Below, piece by piece: positions 35,818 to 46,727 of a DNA stretch of 64,000 bases. The stretch is from Ilumatobacteraceae bacterium (GTDB taxonomy: Bacteria > Actinomycetota > Acidimicrobiia > Acidimicrobiales > Ilumatobacteraceae). The stretch spans positions 1-64,000 of the forward strand of contig SHUT01000002.1 of NCBI GenBank assembly GCA_009691255.1, in the 5' to 3' direction. The number at the start of each line of letters is the position of its first letter. The first letter of the stretch is position 1. Position numbers and translations under genes: made by a program. The notes under the pieces are model-generated. The model was not told the origin of the DNA. It ran no database searches and saw only the letters and a list, made by a program, of their open reading frames with translations.

Positions 35818-37641
35818 TTATTTTATGAAGGCGCGCCGACGGTCTTCAAGGCCCAATAGGCGCTTGCGAATACGAATCTTGCTCGGGGTAACTTCTACCA
35901 ATTCATCGTCAGCGATCCACTCGATAGCTGTCTCAAGGGTGTGAATAATCGGCGCGGCAAGTTTTACTCCGTCATCGTGACTGTGGGTTCTGATGTTGTT
36001 TTTTTCTTTGGCACGTACTGCGTTGACAACCATTTCTTCGCCACGTGCACCCTCTCCGATGACCATGCCTTCGTAAACATCGATTCCGGGATGCAAGAAC
36101 AAAGCGCCTCGTTGCTGCAAGTTATCTAGTGCATAGGCAGTCGTTGAACCCATTCGATCTGAAATCATTGCGCCACCAGCGCGATGTGGAAGTTCGCCCG
36201 CCCAAGGTGTCCAGCCAGCGCGACGCTGATGCAATAGAGCTGTTCCGCGCGTAGCCGCCATCAACATAAGACGAAAACCAATCAGGCCACGAGACGTTGC
36301 TTCAAACGAAACAATGCTGCGTCCGATGTCTCCGGGGCGCAGATCAGTCACTTTGCCTTTGCGTGGAGCGAGAGCCTGCGTGACAGTACCTACGTGCTCG
36401 TCTGGAACGTCGACAGTTCCTTCTTCAAGCGGCTCGTGTCGTTTACCGCTGATTTCTTTAGTGACGACCTCAGGTCGACTGACTTGCAGTTCAAAGCCTT
36501 CTCGACGCATGTTCTCGATCAACACAGCAAGTTGAAGTTCTCCGCGACCTGCAACAGACATAACGTCCGCTGAATCAGTGTCGGCAATTTTAATTGACAC
36601 GTTTCCGAGAATCTCTCGTTGCAAACGTTCGCGCAAATGGCGGCTCGTCAGGTATTTGCCTTCCCGCCCTGCGTATGGAGACGTATTGACGCCAAAACTC
36701 ATGCGCAAGACTGGTTCATCGACTTCAAGTCGACCAAGTGGCTCAGTGACATCTAATGCTGAGACTGTGTCGCCAACTTCAACCTCGGGTATGCCAGCCA
36801 ATACAAACAAATCGCCCGCGACTACCTCATCTACTTCTTTGCGGTCAATTCCATCAAAAACCATCAGTTGGGCGATGCGACGACGAAGCGGTGGCTTTTG
36901 GGCGCTTGAGTCTTTGCCCCACAGTGCGACCATCTCGCCTTTTTTAAGTTTGCCCGCATGAACACGACCGATTGCCAATCGTCCAATGTAATCGGATGCA
37001 TCAAGGTTGGTCACAAGAGCACGAGTTTGCGCATTCAAATCAGCTCTAGGTTCAGGGATGGTAGCGACGATGGCGTCAAGGAGTGTTGATAAATCTGCAT
37101 CAGCCGCTGGCATTCCAACACCGAGCATGCTACGACCTTCGCGAGCAACTGCGGAGATGACCGGAAACGACAGGTGATCATCATGGGTTGCAAGGTCTAG
37201 GAATAGTTGTTCAACTTCGACTAGAACTTCTTCGGTTCTGGCATCTTGGCGGTCTACTTTATTTAGAACTAAAATAATCGGTAGCCCGATATGCAGCGCC
37301 TTTGACAAAACGTAGCGAGTTTGAGGCAACGGACCTTCTGCAGCATCAACTAGCAAGACGACACCGTCAACTAGTGCGAGTGCACGTTCTACCTCACCAC
37401 CAAAGTCGGCGTGCCCAGGAGTGTCGACCAAGTTAATCTTGGTTCCCTTCCAGTTGATTGAGGCTGCCTTTGCCAAAATGGTAATTCCGCGTTCACGCTC
37501 TTGGTCATCAGAGTCCATCACTCGATCAATGAGTTGTGTATGTGCGGCAAAAGTGCCAGTAGAGCGAAGCAAGGTATCAACGAGCGTGGTTTTACCATGA
37601 TCAACATGGGCAACTAGAGCAACGTTTCGGATCGGGGTCAT
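35818..37641 (-). CDS. typA: translational GTPase TypA/BipA
   Basis: 607 aa; 'NVALVAHVDHGKTTLVDTLLRSTG', 'DQERERGITILAKAASINW', 'LVDTPGHADFGGEVER'. Confidence 0.97.
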   Translation of the reverse strand: MTPIRNVALVAHVDHGKTTLVDTLLRSTGTFAAHTQLIDRVMDSDDQERERGITILAKAASINWKGTKINLVDTPGHADFGGEVERALALVDGVVLLVDAAEGPLPQTRYVLSKALHIGLPIILVLNKVDRQDARTEEVLVEVEQLFLDLATHDDHLSFPVISAVAREGRSMLGVGMPAADADLSTLLDAIVATIPEPRADLNAQTRALVTNLDASDYIGRLAIGRVHAGKLKKGEMVALWGKDSSAQKPPLRRRIAQLMVFDGIDRKEVDEVVAGDLFVLAGIPEVEVGDTVSALDVTEPLGRLEVDEPVLRMSFGVNTSPYAGREGKYLTSRHLRERLQREILGNVSIKIADTDSADVMSVAGRGELQLAVLIENMRREGFELQVSRPEVVTKEISGKRHEPLEEGTVDVPDEHVGTVTQALAPRKGKVTDLRPGDIGRSIVSFEATSRGLIGFRLMLMAATRGTALLHQRRAGWTPWAGELPHRAGGAMISDRMGSTTAYALDNLQQRGALFLHPGIDVYEGMVIGEGARGEEMVVNAVRAKEKNNIRTHSHDDGVKLAAPIIHTLETAIEWIADDELVEVTPSKIRIRKRLLGLEDRRRAFIK

Positions 37642-37671
37642 GGGGGTCTTTCGGGGAGCGAGGCTCCGTAT

Positions 37672-37941
37672 TTATTCGGTATCTTCTGCTACTTCGTCTT
37701 CTTCATCAAAGCGAACCCCATAGCGCTCTGCGATTTCGGCGTATTCATCATCTTGAGTACGCGAAGACAGACGATCTGACGACCCCAACCCAAGGTCGGC
37801 GGCGCTTGGACCTGCTTGCTTTAATTTGCGGGCTTCTTCAAACCGACGATGGCGACCCTTTTTCACGGCCGAACTCCAAACACTGTGGGCACTGAGGTGC
37901 CGATGAACAACAACATCTACTTTACCGTTTCTGATTAGCAA
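37672..37941 (-). CDS. hypothetical protein
   Basis: 89 aa, acidic C-terminus; same orientation between rnd and typA. Confidence 0.55.
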   Translation of the reverse strand: MLIRNGKVDVVVHRHLSAHSVWSSAVKKGRHRRFEEARKLKQAGPSAADLGLGSSDRLSSRTQDDEYAEIAERYGVRFDEEDEVAEDTE

Positions 37942-37950
37942 AATGGCGGA

Positions 37951-39156
37951 TTATGAGGGGTGATGCGAATCTGCAATTGGTTGTAGTTCTAGTCCCCCGC
38001 CAGCTTCTAAGGATCGAAAGGTAAGACCCACTTTGCCTTCGAGCAAGTCTTGGACATCGCGACCCACGATGTCTGCTCTCCAGCCGGTTGCTAAGCGCGG
38101 GTTTGGCGCCTGGCGAAGAAGATCCACGATGTCCTGGCGGGTTCCCAAAAGTACCGCGTCTAGATCTTGCTGACGAGCAAGTTCGGTGATCCAGGCAGAG
38201 ACCAACGTCACGGCTGGCCGCATCGATCGTTCTAGGTCATCGCCATCAGGGGTCGGGAAATAAAGATCGCCCTGTTCGCTATCACGCAACCCAGCCTGCA
38301 CTGCAGCCAGGATATTTGAGCCGCTAGAACCAGATGCTTGACGACGGTCGATACCGCGCGTTTGGGCCAGGTCAGCCTCAGTGCGTGGGGCCTTAGCGGC
38401 GATTCCCAAAATCACCATGTCGGAAAGAACATGACGGACGGGAATATCCAAGTCAGCAGCGCGCATTTCGCGCCACTGCGCTACTGAACGCGCAACCCAG
38501 CGAGACTTGCCTTTTAGTGTTCGCACATCTTTGACCCGCATCCACGCATTTTCTGGTGCGATCGGTCCTGTTGGCCGAACTCTCAATTCTTCGCATGCCT
38601 CAAGAGCCCATTCAAGGCGATTTCGTTTCTGCAGATCATCCACTATTAGCTGTCGCAATTCTGGCAAATATGCAACATCACCTGCGGCATAGGAAAGTTG
38701 TCCCGGCGTGAGGGGTCTGCGAAGCCAATCGGTCAGACGATCTCCCTTAGGTACAGACACTTTAAGAAAAGTTGACAGCAACGACACAAGAGATGGCGTC
38801 GAGAATCCCAAAAAACCTGCGGCTAATTGTGTGTCGAATAACCTTTTGGGAATACTTCCCACAGATTGTGATAACACATCTAGGTCTTGCTGAGCGGCGT
38901 GAACGACCGCGAGACCATCGCCTTGGAAAAGACGACTGATATTGCCAGATCCAAGACACATGGGGTCGATTAGGGCAATCTCATCGTTGATGCCGACTTG
39001 AACAAGTGCAAGTTGAGGAAAATAGGTCTTTTCACGATGGAACTCTGTGTCCATGAAGTATTCCGGCGCCAAACAAGCGCGATCGAGAAACTTCTCTAAG
39101 TCGCTTGAATTATCAATCCAGAGAGCTTGTGAGATGCGATCAGTTGGGCTGGTCAC
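37951..39156 (-). CDS. rnd: ribonuclease D (3'-5' exonuclease with HRDC)
   Basis: 401 aa; 'YFMDTEFHREKTYFPQLALVQVG', 'VVHAAQQDLDVL', 'QLSYAAGDVAYLPEL'. Confidence 0.93.
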   Translation of the reverse strand: MTSPTDRISQALWIDNSSDLEKFLDRACLAPEYFMDTEFHREKTYFPQLALVQVGINDEIALIDPMCLGSGNISRLFQGDGLAVVHAAQQDLDVLSQSVGSIPKRLFDTQLAAGFLGFSTPSLVSLLSTFLKVSVPKGDRLTDWLRRPLTPGQLSYAAGDVAYLPELRQLIVDDLQKRNRLEWALEACEELRVRPTGPIAPENAWMRVKDVRTLKGKSRWVARSVAQWREMRAADLDIPVRHVLSDMVILGIAAKAPRTEADLAQTRGIDRRQASGSSGSNILAAVQAGLRDSEQGDLYFPTPDGDDLERSMRPAVTLVSAWITELARQQDLDAVLLGTRQDIVDLLRQAPNPRLATGWRADIVGRDVQDLLEGKVGLTFRSLEAGGGLELQPIADSHHPS

Positions 39157-39472
39157 CTGTGACGACCTCGTATCCGTTGACTATCCATGCGCCAGTTCCG
39201 CCAGCGAGATTGAAAAGAGCAACGTTGGCGCACTCTGCTTGTGCGGCAATATATTCACACGCCCGCATGCTGCGACTACCCGCTTGACATACAACATACA
39301 CGCTTCCATGCTGGGCAAATAGATGAACATTGTCGGGCACGGTCGATAACGGAATATTAATTGCGCCTGGAATGTGGCCGTCTTGGTATTCGCTTGTCTC
39401 ACGAACATCTATCACAACCGCATCATCTCTTGATTGCGCAAAGACTTCAACAGCAACTTCCTGAATCGTCAT
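39140..39472 (-). CDS. rhodanese-like domain protein
   Basis: 110 aa; 'VIDVRETSEYQDGHIPGAINIPLS', 'VYVVCQAGSRSMRACEYIAAQ'. Confidence 0.93.
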   Translation of the reverse strand: MTIQEVAVEVFAQSRDDAVVIDVRETSEYQDGHIPGAINIPLSTVPDNVHLFAQHGSVYVVCQAGSRSMRACEYIAAQAECANVALFNLAGGTGAWIVNGYEVVTGDQPN

Positions 39473-39474
39473 TT

Positions 39475-40047
39475 TTAAATTGTACTTCCGTCTGAGACAT
39501 CAAGGTCTGCGAGCGAGTTGATATTTCGAACTGCATTGGCCGGGACTGGCACCTCGATCACATCAAGTATCGCGGCAGCACGATGTACCGCTCGTTCATT
39601 GCGCTTCCAGACACCGAGCATTGTAGAAAGACACTGCTTTTGAGACCAGGCCGAACATAGCCAGTTGAGGCGATCCGTGCGGCCAACTGCTGCTTGCGCA
39701 TCACTAAGTCCCAGAAGCAGACTATGAATCACTGCTGGTGTTAAAAAGGGCATGTCACACGACAAGACAATTGTTGCGTCGTTGCTAGAATTTTTCAGCG
39801 CGGTGATTATGCCGCCTAACGGCCCCTCGCCGGGCCAGGCGTCTTTTACCCAAGTTCCTGATATCCCCTTTGCCGCCGCCTGAGATCCGCCAATCAACAG
39901 AACTTCAGAGGCTCCAGACTCGGTGGCTGCCAGAGCAACACGCTGCGCCATCGCAATGCCGTCCACCTCAAAGGTGGCTTTATTAGAACCCATTCTAGAA
40001 CTATCCCCTCCCACAAGAATCGCCACCGAGAACAGTTGATCGTGCAC
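39475..40047 (-). CDS. mobA: molybdenum cofactor guanylyltransferase (MobA-like nucleotidyltransferase)
   Basis: 190 aa; 'VAILVGGDSSRMGSNKATFEVDGIAM', 'TIVLSCDMPFLTPAVI'; GTG start. Confidence 0.85.
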   Translation of the reverse strand: MHDQLFSVAILVGGDSSRMGSNKATFEVDGIAMAQRVALAATESGASEVLLIGGSQAAAKGISGTWVKDAWPGEGPLGGIITALKNSSNDATIVLSCDMPFLTPAVIHSLLLGLSDAQAAVGRTDRLNWLCSAWSQKQCLSTMLGVWKRNERAVHRAAAILDVIEVPVPANAVRNINSLADLDVSDGSTI

Positions 40048-40088
40048 TATGACAACGCTAGGTGCTGGCGCCCCCCTAAAGTGTCTTT

Positions 40089-40394
40089 ATGAGTCAATTA
40101 GCAGTCACCGTAGACACCGATACGATAAAAAATGCTTCTCTCGCAGTAGTAGTGCTCTGCGTCCTGCTCTGTTTCGTAGTGCTCAAGGTTGTGTCGTCAA
40201 TTGTGATGAAAGCGATTTTGCTGATTGTGCTAGTTGCCGTCGGGGCAGGTGCATACACGCAACGCTCCGACATCACGGCGTGCGCTAATCGCATCAAGGG
40301 TGAGTATGCCAAAGGGCCACCACCACCGGGAGCAACGACAACATGTTCATTTCTTGGCCATGATTTTATGGTTCCGATTGCCGTCATAGAATAG
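40089..40394 (+). CDS. small membrane protein, unknown function
   Basis: 101 aa with two hydrophobic segments. Confidence 0.6.
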   Translation: MSQLAVTVDTDTIKNASLAVVVLCVLLCFVVLKVVSSIVMKAILLIVLVAVGAGAYTQRSDITACANRIKGEYAKGPPPPGATTTCSFLGHDFMVPIAVIE

Positions 40395-40442
40395 TTGCAA
40401 CCAAATGGTGCCCTATCGGCACAAACCTGATTACCTAGACAA

Positions 40443-41060
40443 ATGGAAATGATTCTCGTTAGACATGCACTTCCCGTGCGCCGTGAAGCCACAATCGGAC
40501 CTGCCGATCCTGAATTATCTGAAATAGGTCATCAACAGGCTCGCTATGTCGCTGACTATCTAGTGTCAGAAAAACTCGATGCGCTTTACTCCAGTCCGAT
40601 GAAGAGGGCGGTGCAAACTTGCGCTCCAATTGCTGCTGCCCTTAATCTCTCACCAACTATTGTGCCCGGTGTTGCGGAATGGGATCAAAACTCCAATGAG
40701 TACATTCCGATTGAAGAATTAAAAGCATCAAATGACCCGCGCTGGCAAGCAATGCTTGCCGGTGAATGGAAATCTGATGAATCAATGGAAGCCTTCTCCG
40801 CGCGCGTAGTTGAAAATATCGAAAATCTCATCAACTCCCATTCGGGTGATCGGGTGGTAGTTGTCTGCCATGGCGGTGTCATCAACTCCTATCTCGCCCA
40901 TGTCTTGGGTTTGCCCAATGGCCAATTTTTCTATCCCAACTACACATCAATCCATCGAGTCGCGGCGTCAAGTCGTGGCCATCGAAGTGTTATTAGCGTT
41001 AATGAAACCAGCCACTTGCGTGGCACGGGCCTGGTCACGGGGCTGTTTGATGCCTGGTAA
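40443..41060 (+). CDS. histidine phosphatase family protein
   Basis: 205 aa; 'MILVRHALPVRREA', 'YSSPMKRAVQTCAPIA', 'VVVVCHGGVINSYLAHVLGL'. Confidence 0.92.
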   Translation: MEMILVRHALPVRREATIGPADPELSEIGHQQARYVADYLVSEKLDALYSSPMKRAVQTCAPIAAALNLSPTIVPGVAEWDQNSNEYIPIEELKASNDPRWQAMLAGEWKSDESMEAFSARVVENIENLINSHSGDRVVVVCHGGVINSYLAHVLGLPNGQFFYPNYTSIHRVAASSRGHRSVISVNETSHLRGTGLVTGLFDAW

Positions 41061-42294
41061 CTCCGACTTATTTAGTTGGCTTGATACTTGCCCAACGCCG
41101 TATCACGTCGCCCAAATGGCTGGTCAAGTTCTGGCCGATAATGGTTTTACTCGCGCCACACATCTCGCCGCCGATCTTCCTGCTAACGGCTATTTGATAC
41201 GGCATGGTTCTATTCATGCATGGCGTCAAGCAGAACGAGAGTCTGAAGAATTTGTGATTATTGGTGCCCACACAGACTCGCCAAACTTGCGAGTGAAGCC
41301 TCACCCAGATATTCATCGGTTCGGGTGGCAGCAGCTTTCCGTCGAAATTTACGGCGGAGTCTTGCTTAATTCGTGGCTAGATCGGGACCTTGGAATTGCG
41401 GGTCGAGTTATCTATGTCGATGGCCGCACAGAAATGTTTTGCGTCGATGAAGCTCTTGCCCGCATCCCTCAGTTGGCAATTCATCTTGACCGAGATGTCA
41501 ACGACAAAGGCCTTGTACTAGATCGCCATCAACACCTTGTACCCGTGTGGGGAACATCACAAAAGTTAAGTTTTGCTGACTGGTTAGCTAGTCAAGTGAA
41601 TTGTGATCCAAGCGATGTTTTGGGATTTGACGCGCAACTTTTTGATATAGCCAAAGCGACTCACCTCGGTGTCGATAACTCATTGATTGTCAGTGGCAGA
41701 CTTGACAACCAAGTGTCTTGCTGGGCTGGCATCACCGCATTGGTGCAGAGTCAAGCCCAAGAGACCAAGACAGTAGTTGTTTCGCTCTTTGATCATGAAG
41801 AAACTGGATCACAAAGCGCCAACGGTGCTGCTGGACCAGCCCTTGAACATTTGCTCGAAGCATTATCGCAAGCCCAGGGGGCGTCTCGCATACAGCACTA
41901 TGACCGACTAGCAGCCTCACTGTGCGTATCAGCCGACAACGCGCATGCGGTGCACCCAAATTACCCTGAGCGCCACGACGCCCAGCATGCACCAGTAGTC
42001 AATTGCGGACCCGTAGTAAAGATTAATTCGAACCAACGCTATGCAACGTCAAACATCGGACATGCTCTTGTCAAAGAGATAGCACGACAAGCTGGTATCG
42101 CACTACAGGTTTTTGCATCTCGCAATAACATGCCGTGCGGCTCCACTATTGGCCCGATTACCGCTACAAGACTCGGAGTAGAGACTGTCGATATCGGCGT
42201 ACCTCAACTTTCAATGCACAGCGCCCGCGAATTATGTGGAGCCAATGACCCCTCAGAACTGGTGCGCTTGATAAACGCTCTGATTGACGCGTAA
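41050..42294 (+). CDS. M18-family aminopeptidase
   Basis: 'FVIIGAHTDSPNLRVKPHPD', 'SLFDHEETGSQSANGAAGP', 'NNMPCGSTIGPITATRLGVETVDIGVPQLSMHSARE'; ATG 41050. Confidence 0.94.
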   Translation: MPGNSDLFSWLDTCPTPYHVAQMAGQVLADNGFTRATHLAADLPANGYLIRHGSIHAWRQAERESEEFVIIGAHTDSPNLRVKPHPDIHRFGWQQLSVEIYGGVLLNSWLDRDLGIAGRVIYVDGRTEMFCVDEALARIPQLAIHLDRDVNDKGLVLDRHQHLVPVWGTSQKLSFADWLASQVNCDPSDVLGFDAQLFDIAKATHLGVDNSLIVSGRLDNQVSCWAGITALVQSQAQETKTVVVSLFDHEETGSQSANGAAGPALEHLLEALSQAQGASRIQHYDRLAASLCVSADNAHAVHPNYPERHDAQHAPVVNCGPVVKINSNQRYATSNIGHALVKEIARQAGIALQVFASRNNMPCGSTIGPITATRLGVETVDIGVPQLSMHSARELCGANDPSELVRLINALIDA

Positions 42295-42981
42295 CTACTG
42301 GTTGGGAGTCCCGGCACAATATTGTGCTTCGTCAAATAAGCGTTGCAATTCTGCATGCAACTGCCAAGACAGCTCGTGCACCACAGAACGTGGCACTGGG
42401 CCATCTGTATTGTTGGGCATAAAGATCGGCTCACCAACGATTATGACGCACTTGCGTGGATGAATCATCTTTGATCCTTTAGTCATCACGCCTTCTGAGC
42501 CACCTATGCCGACTGGAATAATCGGTACACCGGCCTTGAGAGCCACATAGGCAGCACCATCAAATAACGGCTGCACAATTGGGCCACTCTTACGCTCCCC
42601 TTCAGGAAACAAACACAGTGGCTGCCCTGATTTTAGAACGGCGATACAACGCGATAGTGCTTCGCGATCTGCCGTACCGCGACTGATTGGGAACCCACCC
42701 AGAGCAGAAAACACTACTCCAATCGGTTTTGATTTCCAGAGTGAGTCTTTGCCCATAAATCTCATGCGGCGGTGCGTAACCGTTGACGCCAGCGGAGTAT
42801 CAACATTTGATCGATGTACGGGTGCCAGAACAAACGGCCCGTGGGCGGGAATATTTTGCTTGCCGTACACCTTCACTCGAGTGAGCAACAAAAAGATCCC
42901 TAGCAAAAGAGTGCGAACGACAGAGTAAAACCCTCTGCTCAGCAGAGAGTTTCCGGTTGAAAACGAATCAACGTCACTCAT
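42295..42981 (-). CDS. 1-acyl-sn-glycerol-3-phosphate acyltransferase (PlsC family)
   Basis: 228 aa; 'PFVLAPVHRSNVDTPLAS' (HX4D), 'CLFPEGERKSG'. Confidence 0.92.
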   Translation of the reverse strand: MSDVDSFSTGNSLLSRGFYSVVRTLLLGIFLLLTRVKVYGKQNIPAHGPFVLAPVHRSNVDTPLASTVTHRRMRFMGKDSLWKSKPIGVVFSALGGFPISRGTADREALSRCIAVLKSGQPLCLFPEGERKSGPIVQPLFDGAAYVALKAGVPIIPVGIGGSEGVMTKGSKMIHPRKCVIIVGEPIFMPNNTDGPVPRSVVHELSWQLHAELQRLFDEAQYCAGTPNQ

Positions 42982-43634
42982 CTTTGGACCTGTCTTGATT
43001 CGGCATCTTTAAACAATTGGGCGATGACATCAATAACTGCATCAATGGACATTTCACTTGTGTCAATCACGACCGAATCCTCAGCGGGCATAAGCGGGCT
43101 ATCTTGCCTCGTCGAATCAAGATGATCTCGTTGTGCAATAGATTCCGCAATGTGTACAGCATCACCGCCACTCTGCTCAACGCGCCTGTTGGCGCGAACA
43201 GTAGGCGATGCCGTCAAGAAAACTTTTAAGATTGCATCCGGAAAAACGACTGTTCCGATGTCTCGACCCTCTACTACTCCACCGTTGTGATTGCTGATCC
43301 AAAGCCGCTGTTGATCACGCATTTCGGCGCGCACAGGTGAATGCGCAGCTATCACGCTGACAACAGAGTTTATTTCAGCACTTCGAATACTTTGAGTCGC
43401 ATCTGCGCCATCTACCCAGAGGGCGTCGTCTTCAAGTACGAGTTCGGTGAGTCGAGCCAGTTGCCCCACAGCGTCTGCGTCGTTTTGGTCGACACCATCG
43501 CGCAAAACTGCAAAGGCGATTCCGCGATACATCGCTCCCGTATCAAGAAAAGGCATGCCAACTTTTGCTGACACGAGTCGAGCAATAGTTGACTTGCCAG
43601 CACCAGCAGGACCGTCAACGGCGATGACCCTCAC
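42978..43634 (-). CDS. cmk: (d)CMP kinase
   Basis: 218 aa; 'MRVIAVDGPAGAGKSTIARLVSAKVGMPFLDTGAMYRGIAFAVLR', 'VVEGRDIGTVVFPDA'. Confidence 0.96.
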   Translation of the reverse strand: MRVIAVDGPAGAGKSTIARLVSAKVGMPFLDTGAMYRGIAFAVLRDGVDQNDADAVGQLARLTELVLEDDALWVDGADATQSIRSAEINSVVSVIAAHSPVRAEMRDQQRLWISNHNGGVVEGRDIGTVVFPDAILKVFLTASPTVRANRRVEQSGGDAVHIAESIAQRDHLDSTRQDSPLMPAEDSVVIDTSEMSIDAVIDVIAQLFKDAESRQVQR

Positions 43635-43636
43635 GG

Positions 43637-45073
43637 CTACCAGTTAGTACCCTGTGGTTGACCTTCGTCGTAGCCAGCAGCACTTTGAATTCCGACTACG
43701 GCACGCTCTCGCAACTCAAGAATATTCTTGGCACCCGCATATGTACAGGAAGACCGCAAGCCGGCGACAATTTGGTCGAGAATGTCTTCAACACCTGGGC
43801 GCGCATTGTCGAGATACATCCGCGAGGTGCTGATACCTTCTTCAAATAATTCTTTACGTGCACGCTCTAGGGCAGATCCAGATTGAGTGCGATTCTTGAC
43901 CGCACGATTAGATGCCATACCAAAACTCTCTTTGTACAACTTTCCTTCGGTGTCACGCAAAGTATCAGCGGCTGATTCGTATGTGCCTGCTAGTAGCGAC
44001 CCAAACATTACGTTTGATGCACCAGCTGCAAGAGCAAGGGCCACATCACGCGGATAGCGCACTCCTCCATCAGCCCACACATGCTTGCCCATTGCGTGCG
44101 CCATCTCAGAACACTCAAGCACAGCGCTGAATTGAGGTCGACCGACTCCGGTCATCATTCGTGTTGTACACATAGCTCCTGGTCCGACTCCGACCTTAAT
44201 GATGTCAGCCCCTGCGTTAATAAGGTCTCGTGTTCCGTCACGAGTAACAACATTGCCTGAGACGATCGTGCACGTTTTGTCAACCGCACGCACTTGGTCA
44301 ATGGCCGACATCATTCGCTCTTGATGGCCATGGGCAGTGTCAATAACCAACACATCGACCCCCATTGCCAAAAGTGATTTAGCTCTAATGGCTGGGTCCC
44401 CACTGATTCCGACAGCCACGGAAATCAACATTTTTCCATCTTTATCTAGGGCTGGTTTATAAATCGTGCTCCTAAGCGCACCTTTTCGAGTCACGCAGCC
44501 GATTAGAGCGCCTAAGTCATTGACAACAGGAGCAAACGACAATCTTTGTTCGACCAGCAAGTCATGGATGGCTTCTGGAGTCTGATCATCTTTCACGGTA
44601 ATCAGATCGCGATTCATCACGTTTTTTAACTGAGCGAAGCGATCAAAGCCAGATGCATCACGCTCAGTGAAAATACCGATAGGACAATCATCATCGTCAA
44701 CAACAATGACTGCACCATGAGAACGCTTATGGATCAGGCTGAGCGCTTCTCCGACGGTGTCGGTCAGGCCGAGCGTGATCGGGGTCTCATAAACTGGGTG
44801 ACACGACTTCACATACTGAACCACTGCTTCTACAATGTCGAGTGGAATATCTTGTGGCAACACCACAATGCCGCCTCGTCGGGCAACGGTCTCGGCCATA
44901 CGGCGACCAGCAATAGCTGTCATATTCGACACGATGACTGGAATATTGGTTCCTATGCCATCTGGTGTTGAAAGATCTACATCAAGACGCGAACCGACTT
45001 GCGACATGCTCGGCACCATGAACACATCGTTGTACGTTAAATCGTACGTCGGAGTCTCGTGAAGGAACCTCAT
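43637..45073 (-). CDS. guaB1: GuaB1-family IMP dehydrogenase-related protein / GMP reductase-like, with CBS domains
   Basis: 478 aa; '[28 protein letters not shown]', CBS pair, '[23 protein letters not shown]'. Confidence 0.92.
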   Translation of the reverse strand: MRFLHETPTYDLTYNDVFMVPSMSQVGSRLDVDLSTPDGIGTNIPVIVSNMTAIAGRRMAETVARRGGIVVLPQDIPLDIVEAVVQYVKSCHPVYETPITLGLTDTVGEALSLIHKRSHGAVIVVDDDDCPIGIFTERDASGFDRFAQLKNVMNRDLITVKDDQTPEAIHDLLVEQRLSFAPVVNDLGALIGCVTRKGALRSTIYKPALDKDGKMLISVAVGISGDPAIRAKSLLAMGVDVLVIDTAHGHQERMMSAIDQVRAVDKTCTIVSGNVVTRDGTRDLINAGADIIKVGVGPGAMCTTRMMTGVGRPQFSAVLECSEMAHAMGKHVWADGGVRYPRDVALALAAGASNVMFGSLLAGTYESAADTLRDTEGKLYKESFGMASNRAVKNRTQSGSALERARKELFEEGISTSRMYLDNARPGVEDILDQIVAGLRSSCTYAGAKNILELRERAVVGIQSAAGYDEGQPQGTNW

Positions 45074-45101
45074 ACAGCGCTTGCAAGACTACCGTGTTGG
45101 C

Positions 45102-45809
45102 ATGGCAACTTCAGGGAACATCCCAGTGGTCCTTGTCCACGGATGGGGCGGCTCATTTAACAATACATGGCATAAACCTGGCATCGATGCACTGCTAATA
45201 GACGGTGGTCGACGCGTCATTGGTCTTGATCTATTGGGCCATGGCTCGTCAGATAAGCCCCACGACCCTCTCGCCTATTCGAATCTGCACGAATGGTTCC
45301 TTGGCGCCCTCCCAGCAGACGAGCCCGTTGTGGACGTGGTGGCATTTTCGTTAGGTGCCTTGACAGTACTTCGCGCCCTTATTGCCGCTCCACACCGCTT
45401 TGGTCGAGTGGTGCTCGCCGGTATCGGTGACGGAGTTTTTGAGCCCCACGACCCCACTGCATCCAAACAAATAGTCGCAGCGCTGCAAGGTACTGCACCC
45501 CCTGACGACAACATCGCGCGTCTTTTTGGTCAATACGCTGCGCAACCCGGCAACGATGTCGGTGCCTTGATTGCAATAATGCAACGGCCCGAGTCTCAAC
45601 CTCTTCAAGTACAAGACTTAAGTACGATCAACAACAATGTTCTTGTTGCCATCGGTGACAAGGATTTTGCAGCACCAGCAACCAGGCTGGCGCAGTCCTT
45701 CCCTAACGGTTCTTTAGCCATCCTTAAAAACACAGATCATTTTGCGACTCCAGGAGCATTCTCGTTTATCGATGCACTTTTAGATTTCTTGCCAAGCGAA
45801 AAATTGTGA
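45102..45809 (+). CDS. alpha/beta hydrolase
   Basis: 'VVLVHGWGGSFNNTWHKPG', 'VVAFSLGALTVLRAL', C-terminal 'DHFATPGAF'. Confidence 0.9.
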   Translation: MATSGNIPVVLVHGWGGSFNNTWHKPGIDALLIDGGRRVIGLDLLGHGSSDKPHDPLAYSNLHEWFLGALPADEPVVDVVAFSLGALTVLRALIAAPHRFGRVVLAGIGDGVFEPHDPTASKQIVAALQGTAPPDDNIARLFGQYAAQPGNDVGALIAIMQRPESQPLQVQDLSTINNNVLVAIGDKDFAAPATRLAQSFPNGSLAILKNTDHFATPGAFSFIDALLDFLPSEKL

Positions 45810-46720
45810 ACCAGATCACTACTGACACCTCACTAGTGGCAACCGTGTTGCGCCAAGGCGGAGTCATCGGGCTACCGACAGAAACTGTGTATGGTCTAGC
45901 CGCACGTGTCGACAAAGCAAGCGCCATTTCACGCGTTTATGCAATCAAAGGTCGACCTCTGGATCATCCACTCATTGTTCATGTCTACGATGCTCAGCAG
46001 TGTGGCGAATGGGGCATGCTGTCTGCTGCTGCACGAACACTTGCTGATGCCTTCTGGCCGGGGCCGCTGACCATATTGGTCAATCGCACGAATCGAATCT
46101 CGGATCAAATCACAGGCGGTCGCAATACGGTTGCATTGCGTGTGCCGGTGCATGTTTTGGCACAAGAAGTGTTACGCGAACTTGGAATCCCTGTCGTTGC
46201 GCCTTCGGCCAACCGATTCGGGCGAGTCAGTCCCACCACTGCTCAACATGTTTTGCTGGACCTTGCAGACGAAGTCGACCTGATCTTGGACGGCGGGGCA
46301 TGCTTGATTGGATTGGAGTCAACAATTATTGATTGCACTACTGACGAGCCTCAAGTATTGCGTTTAGGCGCGCTGACGACTGCAGAGATAACGCGAGTAA
46401 CAGGCATCGACATTGCTCCACCATCAGGTCCGTCGCGCACTGCCGGGATGCTCGAGAATCACTACGCACCACGATGTCGTGTCGAGCTATTTGAGACAAA
46501 CGAGCAAGCGCTCGAAGCGTTGTCGTGGCTAGTCCAAAAAAAACAGTCTGGCAGAATCATTGACTACGGCTCAGACCTCGCTACATATGCACATAGTTTG
46601 TATGACGATCTTCGACAATGCGACATCGACAATGTTTCTGTTGCATTGTGCGTATTACCCCCACCGTCTGGAGTTGGTCTTGCAATTAGGGATCGGCTGT
46701 TCAAGGCCGCCTCAAAATAG
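45806..46720 (+). CDS. tsaC: L-threonylcarbamoyladenylate synthase (Sua5/TsaC)
   Basis: 304 aa; 'GGVIGLPTETVYGLAARVDKASAISRVYAIKGRPLDHPLIVH', 'VVAPSANRFGRVSPT'. Confidence 0.95.
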   Translation: MNQITTDTSLVATVLRQGGVIGLPTETVYGLAARVDKASAISRVYAIKGRPLDHPLIVHVYDAQQCGEWGMLSAAARTLADAFWPGPLTILVNRTNRISDQITGGRNTVALRVPVHVLAQEVLRELGIPVVAPSANRFGRVSPTTAQHVLLDLADEVDLILDGGACLIGLESTIIDCTTDEPQVLRLGALTTAEITRVTGIDIAPPSGPSRTAGMLENHYAPRCRVELFETNEQALEALSWLVQKKQSGRIIDYGSDLATYAHSLYDDLRQCDIDNVSVALCVLPPPSGVGLAIRDRLFKAASK

Positions 46721-46727
46721 TCTTGGG

